Of a stretch of DNA of 64,000 nt, positions 41,152 through 49,850 are shown one piece after another. The notes beneath the pieces are model-generated. The model ran no database searches. It was given only the letters and a program-made list of their open reading frames with translations, and was not told the origin of the DNA. How positions within the stretch are numbered: position 1 is the stretch's first letter; every line of letters begins with the position of its first letter. Source of the DNA: Agrococcus baldri (GTDB lineage: Bacteria; Actinomycetota; Actinomycetes; Actinomycetales; Microbacteriaceae); assembly GCA_007988785.1 (NCBI GenBank), contig BJUU01000003.1:62001-126000 (forward strand), written 5' to 3'. A program made the translations under genes and the position numbers.

Positions 41152-41841
41152 ATGGCCGACATCTTCAACGTCATCGCGGACAGCACGCGACGCGACATCC
41201 TGAGCGTCCTGCTGGAGCGCCGCTCGATGACGGGTGAGGCCAGCGTCAGCCAGATCGTCGAGACCCTCGGCGTGCCGCAGCCGACCGTCTCGAAGCACCT
41301 GCGCACACTCCGCGACGCGGGCCTCGTGACCGTCCGCGAGGACGGCCAGCACCGCTTCTACGCGATCGTGCTCGCTCCGTTCGACGAGATCGACGACTGG
41401 CTGATGCCGTTCATCTTCGCCGAGAGCGACCAGGAGGAGGCCAGCCTCGGCGCTGCGGCCTTCGCCGCCTGGGCGGGCGTGAACGTGCAGGCGCCGCTGC
41501 GCGCCGCCGCCGACCAGGCGCGGCTGGCCGCCGAGCAGGCCCGCGTCGCCGCCGAGCAGGCGCTCGCCCGCGTCGGCGAGCGCGTCGAGCACCCCGCGCC
41601 CGTCGGCGAATCGCTGGGTCGGAAGGCGGCCGATCGCGCCTACGACCTGCGCGAGCGGATGCAGGAGGCCCGGGACCGCATCCACGAGGTGCAGGATCGC
41701 CTGCACGAGATGCAGTCGCGCGCGACGCAGCGCATCGACGAGGCGCGCAGCAAGAAGCGGGGCCGCGAGGACGCGGGCATCGAGCCCTCCGGCGACGACG
41801 AGCGGCCCGCTCGCGACGGCGACGACGCGCGGCTGGATTGA
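41152..41841 (+). CDS. ArsR-type winged-helix protein with long coiled-coil tail
   Basis: The 229-residue protein has an N-terminal winged helix (residues 2-80: FNVIADSTRRDILSVLLER, LGVPQPTVSKHLRTLRDAGLVTV) without arsenic cysteines. After a linker it continues in a long helical, heptad-like region (about 110-200: ADQARLAAEQARVAAEQALARV, RERMQEARDRIHEVQDRLHEMQ) and a charged end. Similar proteins in actinobacteria lie directly upstream of the bS22 gene. CATGCT six bases before ATG suggests a leaderless start. Confidence 0.8.
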   Translation: MADIFNVIADSTRRDILSVLLERRSMTGEASVSQIVETLGVPQPTVSKHLRTLRDAGLVTVREDGQHRFYAIVLAPFDEIDDWLMPFIFAESDQEEASLGAAAFAAWAGVNVQAPLRAAADQARLAAEQARVAAEQALARVGERVEHPAPVGESLGRKAADRAYDLRERMQEARDRIHEVQDRLHEMQSRATQRIDEARSKKRGREDAGIEPSGDDERPARDGDDARLD

Positions 41842-41856
41842 GCGCTGGAGCTGGGA

Positions 41857-41880
41857 GCGGAGACCATTGCTGGTCTCCGC
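41857..41880 (+). terminator. Terminator 1 after the ArsR-type gene
   Basis: GCGGAGACCA, loop TTGC, TGGTCTCCGC: a perfect 10-bp stem 15 bases after the stop codon. Confidence 0.75.
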
Positions 41881-41899
41881 CGCGACGCCAGCTCCGAGG

Positions 41900-41920
41900 C
41901 CCGTCTCGGGCCGAGACGGG
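41900..41920 (+). terminator. Terminator 2 / inverted repeat upstream of bS22
   Basis: CCCGTCTCG, loop GGC, CGAGACGGG: a perfect 9-bp stem directly after the first terminator. GAGGCCCGTCTCGGG, the left part of this element, recurs downstream of the bS22 gene near 42208-42222. Confidence 0.6.
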
Positions 41921-42054
41921 GCCGACATGCGCCGCGATGCCGGATTCCGGTACGATGTCCCGAGCGTTTTCCCTGCGCTGATGTCGAATCGCCTGCTGGC
42001 GAACCAGAACGCGCAGCGTCGACGAGCAATCTCCAACGGAAGTGAGGAACCTCA

Positions 42055-42153
42055 ATGGGTTCTGTGGTCAAGAAGCGCCGCAAGCGCATGGCGAAGAAGA
42101 AGCACCGCAAGCTGCTTCGCAAGACGCGCCACCAGCGTCGCAACCGCAAGTAG
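42055..42153 (+). CDS. 30S ribosomal protein bS22 (AURKAIP1/COX24 domain)
   Basis: A 32-residue, extremely basic peptide (MGSVVKKRRKRMAKKKHRKL, then LRKTRHQRRNRK). This is the actinobacterial bS22 protein seen in mycobacterial ribosome structures. GTGAGGA precedes the ATG by seven bases, and a hairpin follows. It is isolated by terminators on both sides and must be strongly expressed. Confidence 0.93.
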   Translation: MGSVVKKRRKRMAKKKHRKLLRKTRHQRRNRK

Positions 42154-42168
42154 CGCGGTGGAGCTGGG

Positions 42169-42192
42169 GACGGGGCCCTCTCGGGCCTCGTC
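42169..42192 (+). terminator. Terminator after bS22
   Basis: GACGGGGCCC, loop TCTC, GGGCCTCGTC: a 10-bp stem with one G-T pair, 15 bases after the bS22 stop. Confidence 0.7.
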
Positions 42193-42305
42193 GCGATCCC
42201 AGCGCTGAGGCCCGTCTCGGGTCTCGGTCATGCTCCGGAGGCCGGGTTCCGCATCTGCGGGCCCGGCCTCGGCGCGTGCTCGGCAGCTGTGCTGTGATGG
42301 CTGGC

Positions 42306-43184
42306 ATGGTGATCGAGCTCTCCGTCCCCGACCTCGACGGCGTGCGCGCCGCGACCGCCGCGCTCGCCTCCTGGCAGCGCTCGGGCGAGGCGCTGCAGCT
42401 GCACCCCGGCGACATCGGCTGGTTCTGGCGGCTCGGCGGGGCGAGGGTGTCGGATGCGGTGCGCACCTGGCGCGCGGACGGCGCGATCGCCGCAGTCGGC
42501 CTGCTCGACGGCGCCGACGTGCTGCGCGTGACGACGGCGCCGGCGCTGCGGCAGGACGCGGCGCTCGCGGCGGCCATGGCCGAGGACATCTCGCTGCCCG
42601 AGCGCGGCGTGCTGCCGGCGGGCGCCGCGAACGTCGAGGTGCCGAGCGGCGCGCGGCTCGATGCCGCGCTCGCCGACGCCGGCTGGAAGGTGGGCGAGGG
42701 CTGGACGCCGCTCGAGCGCGACCTCGCCGCGCCGGTCGAGCCGGCGGGCGCGCGGCTGCGGATCGTCGTGGTCGACGGCAGCGACGCTGGCCTCGTGACG
42801 GCATGGGCCGCCGTGCAGCGCTCGGCGTTCGACACCGCCGCGGCCGTCGACGAGCGCTGGTACGCGATGGCCGAGGGCGCGCCGTTCGCCGATGCGCGAT
42901 GCCTGCTCGGGCTCGACGGCGACGAGCCGGCGGCGGGGATCATCGCCTGGTCGGCCGGCGAGGGGCGGCCCGGGATCCTCGAGCCGATGGGCGTGCACGC
43001 CGAGCATCGGGGCCGCGGCCATGCGCGCGCGATCACGCTCGCCGCTGCCGCCGCGCTGCGCGAGCTCGGCGCCTCGAGCGCGCAGGTGTGCACCGAGAGC
43101 GAGCGCACCGCCGCGGTCGCCACCTATCGATCGGCGGGGTTCGCCGCCATGCCCGAGCGCTTCGACCGGACGCGCGCCGCCTAG
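42306..43184 (+). CDS. GNAT-family N-acetyltransferase
   Basis: The 292-residue protein has an N-terminal Ala-rich domain and a C-terminal GNAT domain (about 160-290). The acetyl-CoA loop is HAEHRGRGHARAITLAAAAALRELG, followed by VCTESERTAAVATYRSAGF. The substrate is unknown. ATG 42306 is preferred because TGTGAT lies seven bases upstream; an ATG nine bases earlier is the alternative. Confidence 0.8.
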   Translation: MVIELSVPDLDGVRAATAALASWQRSGEALQLHPGDIGWFWRLGGARVSDAVRTWRADGAIAAVGLLDGADVLRVTTAPALRQDAALAAAMAEDISLPERGVLPAGAANVEVPSGARLDAALADAGWKVGEGWTPLERDLAAPVEPAGARLRIVVVDGSDAGLVTAWAAVQRSAFDTAAAVDERWYAMAEGAPFADARCLLGLDGDEPAAGIIAWSAGEGRPGILEPMGVHAEHRGRGHARAITLAAAAALRELGASSAQVCTESERTAAVATYRSAGFAAMPERFDRTRAA

Positions 43185-43193
43185 GCTGGCGGC

Positions 43194-43445
43194 ATGGTCG
43201 AGATCACGCTCATCGCCAAGCCCGGCTGCCACCTGTGCGACGAGGCACGGCCGATCGTCGAGCGCGTCGTGGCGGGCTTCGACGGCGTCGCCATGACCGA
43301 GGTCTCGATCCTCGACGACCCCGCGCTCGAGGCGCGCTGGGCCGACGACATCCCGGTCGTGCTCATCGACGGGCGCCCGCACTCGTCGTGGCGCGTCGAC
43401 CCCGAGAAGCTGGCCGACCGCATCCGCTCGCGCCTTACGGCGTGA
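43194..43445 (+). CDS. Glutaredoxin-like protein (DUF836)
   Basis: An 83-residue thioredoxin-fold protein with redox motif PGCHLCDEA (CxxC) and cis-proline segment DIPVVLIDG. It probably handles cytoplasmic disulfides. TAGGCT, six bases before ATG, begins within the stop codon of the GNAT gene, so it has its own promoter. Its 3' end overlaps aspS tail-to-tail by 11 bases. Confidence 0.88.
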   Translation: MVEITLIAKPGCHLCDEARPIVERVVAGFDGVAMTEVSILDDPALEARWADDIPVVLIDGRPHSSWRVDPEKLADRIRSRLTA

Positions 43446-44742
43446 GGCGCGTCGGGCCGCGGAACAGGAAGGTCGTCTCGCGGATCGAGCCGAGGCCGAG
43501 CATGAGCATCACCACGCGGGCCAGGCCCATGCCGAAGCCGCCGTGCGGGGGCACGCCGTAGCGGAAGAAGTCGAGGTACTCCTCGAGCTCCGCCGGGTTC
43601 ATGCCCTTCTCGACGATCTGCGCCTCGAGCACGTCGACGCGGTGCTCGCGCTGCGCGCCGGTGGAGATCTCGACGCCGTTGTAGATGAGGTCGTACGAGT
43701 TCGTGATCGAGCCGTCGCCCTCGGGGCGCAGGTGGTAGAACGGCCGCACGCTCGAGGGGTACTCGGTGACGAAGACGAAGTCGTGGCCCAGCTCGTCCTT
43801 GACGTGCTGCGAGATCTGCCGCTCGGCCTCGGGGTCGAGGTCGCCGTCGGTGCGCTCGATGGTGTGGCCGCGGGCCTCGACGATGGCCTTGACCTCGGCG
43901 TGCGGGATGCGCGGGAAGGGCGTCGTCGGCACCTGCAGGTCGATGCCGAAGTGCTCCTTGATCCCGGCGCCGTGCTTCTCGACGACCGCGGCGACGGCCT
44001 TCGTCAGCAGCGTCTCGTGCAGCTGCATGACGTCCTCGTGCGAGTCGATCCAGGAGATCTCGCTGTCGACCGAGGTGAACTCGGTCGCGTGGCGGCTCGT
44101 GAACGAGGGGTCGGCGCGGAACGCGGGGGCGATCTCGAAGATCTTGCCGAAGCCGGCCGACTGGGCCATCTGCTTGAACAGCTGCGGCGACTGCGCGAGG
44201 TAGGCGGTGGTCTCGAAGTAGGGCACCTCGAACAGCTCGGCGCGCGACTCGGAGGCCGTCGCCATGAGCTTCGGGGTGTGCAGCTCGATGAAGCCCTCGT
44301 CGACCCAGTGCTGCCGCAGCGCGTGCTCGATCGTCGTCTGCACGCGGAAGATCAGCTGCGCCTCGGGGCGGCGCAGGTCGAGGAAGCGCCAGTCGAGTCG
44401 CTTGTCGATCGAGGAGTCGTCGGCGATGGGGGAGTCCTTCGCGACCGAGGCCACGGTCAGCGAGCGCACCTTCACCTCGAGTCCGCCGAGCTTCACGCGC
44501 TCGTCGGCCTTGAGGTCGCCCTCGACGGTGATGAACGAGCCGTGCATGAGCGCCGAGATCTGGGCGGCCGTCTCGGCGGTGTCGTCGTTCACGGGGTTGA
44601 CGAGCTGCGCCGAGCCCGACTCATCGCGCAGGATCACGAACTGCACGCGCTTCTGGTCGCGCACCGTCTCGACCCATCCGGCCACCTTCACGGGGCCGTC
44701 GGGGAGCGATGCGAGGTCCTTGATGAGCGTCCGCTGAGTCAT
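43435..44742 (-). CDS. aspS: Aspartate-tRNA(Asx) ligase, archaeal-type
   Basis: A 435-residue class II synthetase. The OB anticodon domain (residues 1-110) starts KVAGWVETVRDQKRVQFVILRD. Motif 2 is FEIAPAFRADPSFTSRHATEF, and motif 3 is GFGMGLARVVMLMLGL. The short length without the bacterial GAD insertion places it with archaeal-type enzymes, which are often non-discriminating and need GatCAB for Asn-tRNA. No gat gene is in the window. TAGGAT lies seven bases before ATG. Confidence 0.94.
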   Translation of the reverse strand: MTQRTLIKDLASLPDGPVKVAGWVETVRDQKRVQFVILRDESGSAQLVNPVNDDTAETAAQISALMHGSFITVEGDLKADERVKLGGLEVKVRSLTVASVAKDSPIADDSSIDKRLDWRFLDLRRPEAQLIFRVQTTIEHALRQHWVDEGFIELHTPKLMATASESRAELFEVPYFETTAYLAQSPQLFKQMAQSAGFGKIFEIAPAFRADPSFTSRHATEFTSVDSEISWIDSHEDVMQLHETLLTKAVAAVVEKHGAGIKEHFGIDLQVPTTPFPRIPHAEVKAIVEARGHTIERTDGDLDPEAERQISQHVKDELGHDFVFVTEYPSSVRPFYHLRPEGDGSITNSYDLIYNGVEISTGAQREHRVDVLEAQIVEKGMNPAELEEYLDFFRYGVPPHGGFGMGLARVVMLMLGLGSIRETTFLFRGPTRLTP

Positions 44743-44752
44743 GGGGTCGATC

Positions 44753-45031
44753 CTACCGACGGCTCGGCTGCCCCCACCGCGCGAGCGCCACCCAGCCGGC
44801 GAGCAGCGCGACGGCGGACGCCGCCAGCAGCGCCCAGCCCGCCCAGGCCTGCACCGCATCCGTCGTCTCCGACGCCACCAGCAGCCACAGCCCGGCGGCG
44901 GCGAGCACGGCGACCGCGAGCGCCACCGGCAGGCCGTGCCGCACGTGCGCGATCGAGCCCGCCCACACCCAGAGCATCGTCGCGGCGAGCACGACGACGA
45001 GCGCGAGCAGCAGCGGCACGAGCAGGGGCAT
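44753..45031 (-). CDS. Small three-helix membrane protein
   Basis: The 92-residue product is almost entirely hydrophobic with three predicted helices (residues 4-25, 33-53, 65-85) and a short basic tail. No family signature is visible. It lies 10 bases upstream of aspS on the same strand. GAGAAT six bases before the ATG would give a leaderless transcript. Confidence 0.6.
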   Translation of the reverse strand: MPLLVPLLLALVVVLAATMLWVWAGSIAHVRHGLPVALAVAVLAAAGLWLLVASETTDAVQAWAGWALLAASAVALLAGWVALARWGQPSRR

Positions 45032-45147
45032 GCGCCCATTCTCCCGCGAGTGAGCGGAGCCAACCGCACTGTGCGGCTCGGTTGCCTCGATCGCGGGGGT
45101 TGCGGCGCCTGCCGGTCGTCATAGGGAGCGCAGGTACGATGGCCCCC

Positions 45148-45801
45148 ATGCCCGCTCGTCGCCTCCATCTCGTGCGCCATGGCGAGGTGCACAACCCGGC
45201 GGGCGTGCTCTACGGCAGGCTCGCCGGCTACGTGCTCTCGGAGCGCGGCCACCGGATGGCGCGCCTCGCGTCCGAGCACCTCTCGACCGGCGCGACCGCC
45301 CGCCCCGTCGTGCGGCTCGCCGCCAGCCCGCTCGAGCGCGCGCAGCAGTCGGCCGAGCACTGGGCCGACGCCTTCGACCTCGCCATCCGCACCGAGCACC
45401 GCATCATCGAGCCCACGAACGCCTTCGAGGGCAAGACCTTCGAGGCCTCCGGCGCGCTCTCGCACCCCTCGTCGTGGCCGCTGCTGCGCAACCCCTTCCG
45501 CCCCTCGTGGGGCGAGCCCTACAAGGCGATCGCGCAGCGCATGCGCGCCGCGATGGAGGATGCCTGGGACGAGCTCGACGAGTCGGGCGACGACGGCGAC
45601 ATCGTCATGGTGAGCCACCAGTCGCCGATCTGGATGGCGCACCTCGACATCGCGGGGCAGCGCCTCTGGCACGACCCGCGCAGCCGCCGCTGCCAGCTCT
45701 CCTCCATCACCTCCTTCGCCCGCGTCGACGGCCGCTTCACCGAGATCGACTACGTCGAGCCGGCCGCCTCGGTGGATGCGATCGACACGGGGGCGGTGTG
45801 A
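45148..45801 (+). CDS. Histidine phosphatase family protein
   Basis: The 217-residue protein has HLVRHGEVHNPAGVLYGRLAGYVLSERG at the N-terminus with the phospho-accepting His, AASPLERAQQSAEHWA, and IVMVSHQSPIWMAHL for the distal histidine. TACGAT ends seven bases before ATG 45148, which favours this start over an ATG nine bases upstream. It is the first gene of a cytochrome c maturation operon and overlaps the next gene. Confidence 0.85.
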   Translation: MPARRLHLVRHGEVHNPAGVLYGRLAGYVLSERGHRMARLASEHLSTGATARPVVRLAASPLERAQQSAEHWADAFDLAIRTEHRIIEPTNAFEGKTFEASGALSHPSSWPLLRNPFRPSWGEPYKAIAQRMRAAMEDAWDELDESGDDGDIVMVSHQSPIWMAHLDIAGQRLWHDPRSRRCQLSSITSFARVDGRFTEIDYVEPAASVDAIDTGAV

Positions 45802-46391
45802 GGGCCCGGCGGATGCGTCGGGTCGCGGCCGCGCTGTCGGCCACGGTCGTCGCCGTGCTCGCCCTCGCGGCCTGCTCGTCGACCGACGGGGTCGCGGGCG
45901 GGGTCGGCGATGCCGGCTACATCGCCGGCGACGGCTTCGTCACCGAGTTCCCGGATGTCGCCGAGCGCGTCGCACCGCAGCCCTTCTCCGGCCCGCTCGT
46001 CGACGGCGGCGAGTTCGACTCGTCCTCGCTCGACGGCGTCACGCTCGTGAACTTCTGGTACGCCGCCTGCCCGCCGTGCCGCGTCGAGGCGCCGGTGCTC
46101 GCCGAGCTGCACGCCGAGTACGGCGAGCAGGTCGACTTCCTGGGCGTCAACGTGCGCGACGGGGCCGCGCAGGCCGCCACCTTCGACGAGCAGTTCGGCA
46201 TCGAGTACCCGTCGATCCTCGACGACGCCTCCGCGCAGGCGCAGCTCGCGTTCACGGGCATCGTGGCGCCCAACGCCGTGCCCTCCACCATCGTGCTCGA
46301 CGCCGAGGGCCGCGTCGCGGCGCGCGTCTCCGGCGCCGTGACCGACACCAGCATCCTCTCGACGCTGCTGCGGGAGGAGCTCGAGCGGTGA
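45798..46391 (+). CDS. TlpA/ResA-like thiol-disulfide lipoprotein
   Basis: The 197-residue protein has a lipoprotein signal peptide (lipobox LAACS) and a thioredoxin fold with active site YAACPPCRVEAP (CPPC). The CPPC motif is typical of TlpA/ResA/CcmG proteins. Outside the membrane it would reduce apocytochrome c heme-site cysteines using electrons from CcdA, the next gene. The GTG at 45798 overlaps the upstream stop; ATG 45813 is possible. Confidence 0.9.
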   Translation: MRARRMRRVAAALSATVVAVLALAACSSTDGVAGGVGDAGYIAGDGFVTEFPDVAERVAPQPFSGPLVDGGEFDSSSLDGVTLVNFWYAACPPCRVEAPVLAELHAEYGEQVDFLGVNVRDGAAQAATFDEQFGIEYPSILDDASAQAQLAFTGIVAPNAVPSTIVLDAEGRVAARVSGAVTDTSILSTLLREELER

Positions 46392-47182
46392 CCGTCGCAG
46401 CCTCCGCGCTCACCGCATCCGCCGGCCTCGCCGCGCTCGACGCGGCGGCGTTCGACCCGGCGGGCGCGGTGCTGAGCGGCCAGCTGCTGGTCTCGGTGCC
46501 GATCGCGCTGCTGGCGGGCCTCGTCTCGTTCGCGAGCCCGTGCATCCTGCCGCTCGTGCCCGGCTACCTGGGCCTGGTGGGCTCGCTGGTCGGCAAGGAC
46601 GGCGGGCGCGGCCGCCTGGTCGCGGGCGTCGCGCTGTTCATCGCCGGCTTCACGCTCGTGTTCGTGCTCGGCACCGCCGTCGTCGGCGCCGCCAGCTCGT
46701 TCCTGCTGCAGCACGCCGACCTGCTCGTGCGCATCCTCGGCGCGGTGCTGATCGTCCTCGGCCTCGTCTTCGTCGGGCAGTTCTCGTTCCTGCAGCGCAT
46801 CTGGAAGCCGCAGCAGGTGAAGTCCGGCGGCATGTGGGCGGCGCCCGTCGTCGGCGTCGTCTTCGCGCTCGGCTGGACCCCGTGCTCCGGGCCAACGCTC
46901 GCCGCCATCAGCGCGCTCACCGTCACGACCGGCAGCGCCTGGCAGGGCGCCGTCCTCGGCCTCGCCTACGCGCTCGGGCTGGGCGTGCCCTTCCTGCTCA
47001 TCGCGCTCGGCCTCGGCTGGGCCGGCGGCGCCGTCGCCTGGCTGCGCCGGCACATCCGCCTCGTCAACATCCTGGGCGGCGCGATGCTCATCGCCATCGG
47101 CCTGCTGATGGTCACCGGTGCATGGAACGCCATCATGCAATCGCTCCAGGGATGGATCGCCTCCGTTGTCACGATCATCTAG
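46388..47182 (+). CDS. ccdA: Cytochrome c biogenesis protein CcdA
   Basis: A 264-residue membrane protein with six helices of the CcdA/DsbD-beta type. The two redox cysteines are in SFASPCILPLVPGYLGLVG and ALGWTPCSGPTLAAI. It carries electrons from cytoplasmic thioredoxin to the TlpA-like protein. Its GTG overlaps the tlpA-like stop (GTGA). Confidence 0.93.
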   Translation: MTVAASALTASAGLAALDAAAFDPAGAVLSGQLLVSVPIALLAGLVSFASPCILPLVPGYLGLVGSLVGKDGGRGRLVAGVALFIAGFTLVFVLGTAVVGAASSFLLQHADLLVRILGAVLIVLGLVFVGQFSFLQRIWKPQQVKSGGMWAAPVVGVVFALGWTPCSGPTLAAISALTVTTGSAWQGAVLGLAYALGLGVPFLLIALGLGWAGGAVAWLRRHIRLVNILGGAMLIAIGLLMVTGAWNAIMQSLQGWIASVVTII

Positions 47183-48803
47183 CTCCGACCCGCTGCGGCC
47201 CGGCGACCACATCGACGCGCCGGAGCCCGCGCCGCGCTCCGGCAGCGGGCCGCAGCTGGGCGTGGTCGGCTGGCTGCGGTTCCTGTGGCGGCAGCTCACC
47301 TCGATGCGCACCGCCATCGTGCTGCTGCTGCTGCTCGCCGTCGGCGCCATCCCCGGCAGCCTCGTGCCGCAGCGCTCCAGCGACCCGAACGGCGTCATCC
47401 AGGTGCGCGCCGACAACCCCGACCTGGTGTGGCTCTACGACGCGCTCTCGCTCCACGACGTGTACGCGAGCCCGTGGTTCTCGGCCATCTACGTCCTGCT
47501 CTTCACGTCCCTGGTCGGATGCGTCATCCCGCGCCTCGCCCACCACTGGAAGGCCATGCGCGCCCGTCCGCCGCGCACCCCGGCGCGCCTGTCGCGGCTG
47601 GTGGGGTTCCAGACCGTGTCCGGCGACGCATCCGACCTCGACCGGGCCGATCGGCTCCTGCGCCGGCTTGGCTACCGCACGCACCGCTACGGCGACTCGA
47701 TCTCGGCCGAGCGCGGATACCTGCGCGAGACGGGCAACCTGCTGTTCCACATCGCGCTGCTGGCGATGATCCTGGTCGTCGGGCTGGGCTCGGGCTTCGG
47801 CTACAACGGGCAGCGGCTCATCGTCGAGGGGCGCAGCTTCGCCAACACGCTCTCGAGCTACGACACCTTCGACTCCGGGCAGTGGTTCGACGAGGCGTCG
47901 CTCGCGCCCTTCTCGGTGCAGCTCGACGAGCTCGACGTGGTCTACGAGACCGAGAACCCGAACGCGATCGGCGCGCCGCTCGACTTCACCGCGCACGTCA
48001 CGGTGAACGAGGACGGCGTCTCGCGCGAGGCGCAGATCAAGGTGAACGAGCCGCTGAACGTCGACGGCGCCGACCTCTACCTGGTCTCGAACGGCTACGC
48101 GCCGCGCATCTCGGTGCGCGACGCCGAGGGCACCGTCGTCTACGACGAGTACACGCCGTTCCTCGCGCAGGACGACCTGATGACGAGCCTGGGCGTGATG
48201 AAGCTGCCCGGGGGGCTCGAGGAGCAGCTCGGCCTGCGCGGCTTCTTCTACCCGACTGCCGCGGAGCTCGACACCGGTGCGCTCGCCTCCGCCTACCCGG
48301 ATCTGGCGAACCCGGTGCTGTCGCTGCAGGCCTTCACGGGCGATCTGGGCCTCGACGCCGGCGTGCCTCGCTCGGTGTACGCGCTCGAGACCGACGAGAT
48401 GACGCAGATCGCCGGCGGCGACTCGGGCACCGAGGCCCTCATGCTCGCGCCCGGGCAGACGGTCGAGATCCCCGGTGGGCTCGGCACCATCACGTTCGAG
48501 GACGTGCAGCGCTACGGCGTCATCGACGTGCACGTCGACCACACGCAGACCGCCGTGTTCTGGATCGCCATGACGATCCTGGTGTCGCTGCTGGGCTCGC
48601 TGCTCATCCCGCGCCGCCGCATGTGGGTGAAGGCCGCCGACGGCAGGCTCGAGCTCGCCGGGCTCGCGCGCGGCGAGGACCCGACGCTCGAGCGCGCGGT
48701 CGACGACCTGGCGAAGCGGCTCGGCGGAGAGACCGCCGAGCGGTCGGGACGGCCGGCGACGCCCCGGGCGACGAGCGACCGCGAGAGTAGAATCGACCCG
48801 TGA
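47166..48803 (+). CDS. resB: Cytochrome c synthase subunit ResB
   Basis: The 545-residue protein has an N-terminal ResB domain with helices near residues 30-50, 80-100 and 150-170, a large extracytoplasmic domain and a last helix near 440-460. MRTAIVLLLLLAVGAIPGSLVPQ is characteristic. With CcsB it forms the system II heme lyase. The start is uncertain. TTG 47166 overlaps ccdA by 17 bases, while ATG 47118 would overlap by 65. Confidence 0.88.
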   Translation: MSRSSSSDPLRPGDHIDAPEPAPRSGSGPQLGVVGWLRFLWRQLTSMRTAIVLLLLLAVGAIPGSLVPQRSSDPNGVIQVRADNPDLVWLYDALSLHDVYASPWFSAIYVLLFTSLVGCVIPRLAHHWKAMRARPPRTPARLSRLVGFQTVSGDASDLDRADRLLRRLGYRTHRYGDSISAERGYLRETGNLLFHIALLAMILVVGLGSGFGYNGQRLIVEGRSFANTLSSYDTFDSGQWFDEASLAPFSVQLDELDVVYETENPNAIGAPLDFTAHVTVNEDGVSREAQIKVNEPLNVDGADLYLVSNGYAPRISVRDAEGTVVYDEYTPFLAQDDLMTSLGVMKLPGGLEEQLGLRGFFYPTAAELDTGALASAYPDLANPVLSLQAFTGDLGLDAGVPRSVYALETDEMTQIAGGDSGTEALMLAPGQTVEIPGGLGTITFEDVQRYGVIDVHVDHTQTAVFWIAMTILVSLLGSLLIPRRRMWVKAADGRLELAGLARGEDPTLERAVDDLAKRLGGETAERSGRPATPRATSDRESRIDP

Positions 48804-49735
48804 CCCCGGCAGAACTCGACTCCTTCTCGCTGCTGCTCGTCTACTCGGCGATGGCGGTGTACACGCTGGCGTTCGTCGCCTACGCGGTCGACGTCGCCCG
48901 CCGCTCGGCGGCGAAGCCGGTGCCCGCCGAGGTGCGCGAGCTGGTGGGCTCGGGCGCGCCGGCCCGCGCGGCCGAGCCCGACGCATCCGTCCTCGCACCC
49001 GCGGCGGGCGGCCGCGGCGCGCGCATCGGCTTCACGCTCACGGTGCTCGCGTGGGCGCTGCACGTGGGCGGCGCGGTGCTGCGTGGGCTGTCGGCCGGGC
49101 GGGTGCCGTGGTCGAACATGTACGAGTTCGCGCTCACCGGCATCGCCGTGATCGTGGGCGTGTTCGTGCTCTCGCGGCTGTGGAAGGACCTCAACTTCCT
49201 GGGCGTCTTCTTCACCGGTCTCGCAACCGTCTTCCTGGGCGTCGCGACCGTCAACTACTACGTCGCGCCGACGCCGCTGCCGCCGGCGCTGCAGTCGTAC
49301 TGGCTCGTCATCCACGTGTTCGTCGCGACGCTCGCGACCGGCTTCCTGGGGCTCGGCACCGGCCTGAGCGTGCTGCAGCTGATCAAGGAGAAGCGCGACA
49401 ACGGCTTCCTGCGCTCGCTGCCCTCGCCGGTGCAGCTCGAGGATCTCGCCTACCGCGTGGGCGTCATCGGCTTCATCTTCTGGACCTTCACGCTCATCGC
49501 CGGCGCGATCTGGGCCGAGCACGCCTGGGGCCGCTACTGGGGCTGGGACACGAAGGAGGTCTGGACCTTCGTGATCTGGGTCGTCTACGCGGGCTACATC
49601 CACGCCCGAGCGACGCGCGGCTGGCGCGGCTCGCGGTCTGCCTGGCTGCAGATCATCGGCTTCGCCGCGATCATCTTCAACTTCACGATCGTCAACCAGT
49701 TCTTCGCCGGCCTGCACGCCTACAGCGGCCTCTGA
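48800..49735 (+). CDS. ccsB: Cytochrome c synthase subunit CcsB/ResC
   Basis: A 311-residue membrane protein with eight helices and the heme-handling WWD-type motif WGRYWGWDTKEVWTF, flanked by conserved histidines (YWLVIHVFVATLATG, VYAGYIHARATRGW). It delivers heme for covalent attachment to apocytochrome c with ResB. TAGAAT lies six bases before the GTG, inside resB, so a leaderless internal transcript is possible in addition to the operon mRNA. Confidence 0.93.
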   Translation: MTPAELDSFSLLLVYSAMAVYTLAFVAYAVDVARRSAAKPVPAEVRELVGSGAPARAAEPDASVLAPAAGGRGARIGFTLTVLAWALHVGGAVLRGLSAGRVPWSNMYEFALTGIAVIVGVFVLSRLWKDLNFLGVFFTGLATVFLGVATVNYYVAPTPLPPALQSYWLVIHVFVATLATGFLGLGTGLSVLQLIKEKRDNGFLRSLPSPVQLEDLAYRVGVIGFIFWTFTLIAGAIWAEHAWGRYWGWDTKEVWTFVIWVVYAGYIHARATRGWRGSRSAWLQIIGFAAIIFNFTIVNQFFAGLHAYSGL

Positions 49736-49786
49736 GCGCGCCACCCGCGCTCGCGGCTCGCGTCGCCACCCGCGTTCGCCGTTCTC

Positions 49787-49849
49787 CAACCGGTTCCGGG
49801 GCCGTTCGAGCCCGAAAATGGGGCTGTGGTCTGCCAGAACCGGTTGACG
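49787..49849. repeat. Inverted AACCGGTT repeat pair left of the DUF559 gene
   Basis: CAACCGGTTCCGG (49787-49799) and CCAGAACCGGTTG (49834-49846) face each other with one mismatch. The second continues to GAACCGGTTGACG. The same core recurs on the other side of the DUF559 gene. Confidence 0.7.
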
Positions 49850-49850
49850 G

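Noticed and set aside
49787..49849. Terminal inverted repeats of an insertion sequence
   Set aside because: No transposase is encoded between the repeats and no flanking target duplication is visible; kept only as a repeat-flanked gene.
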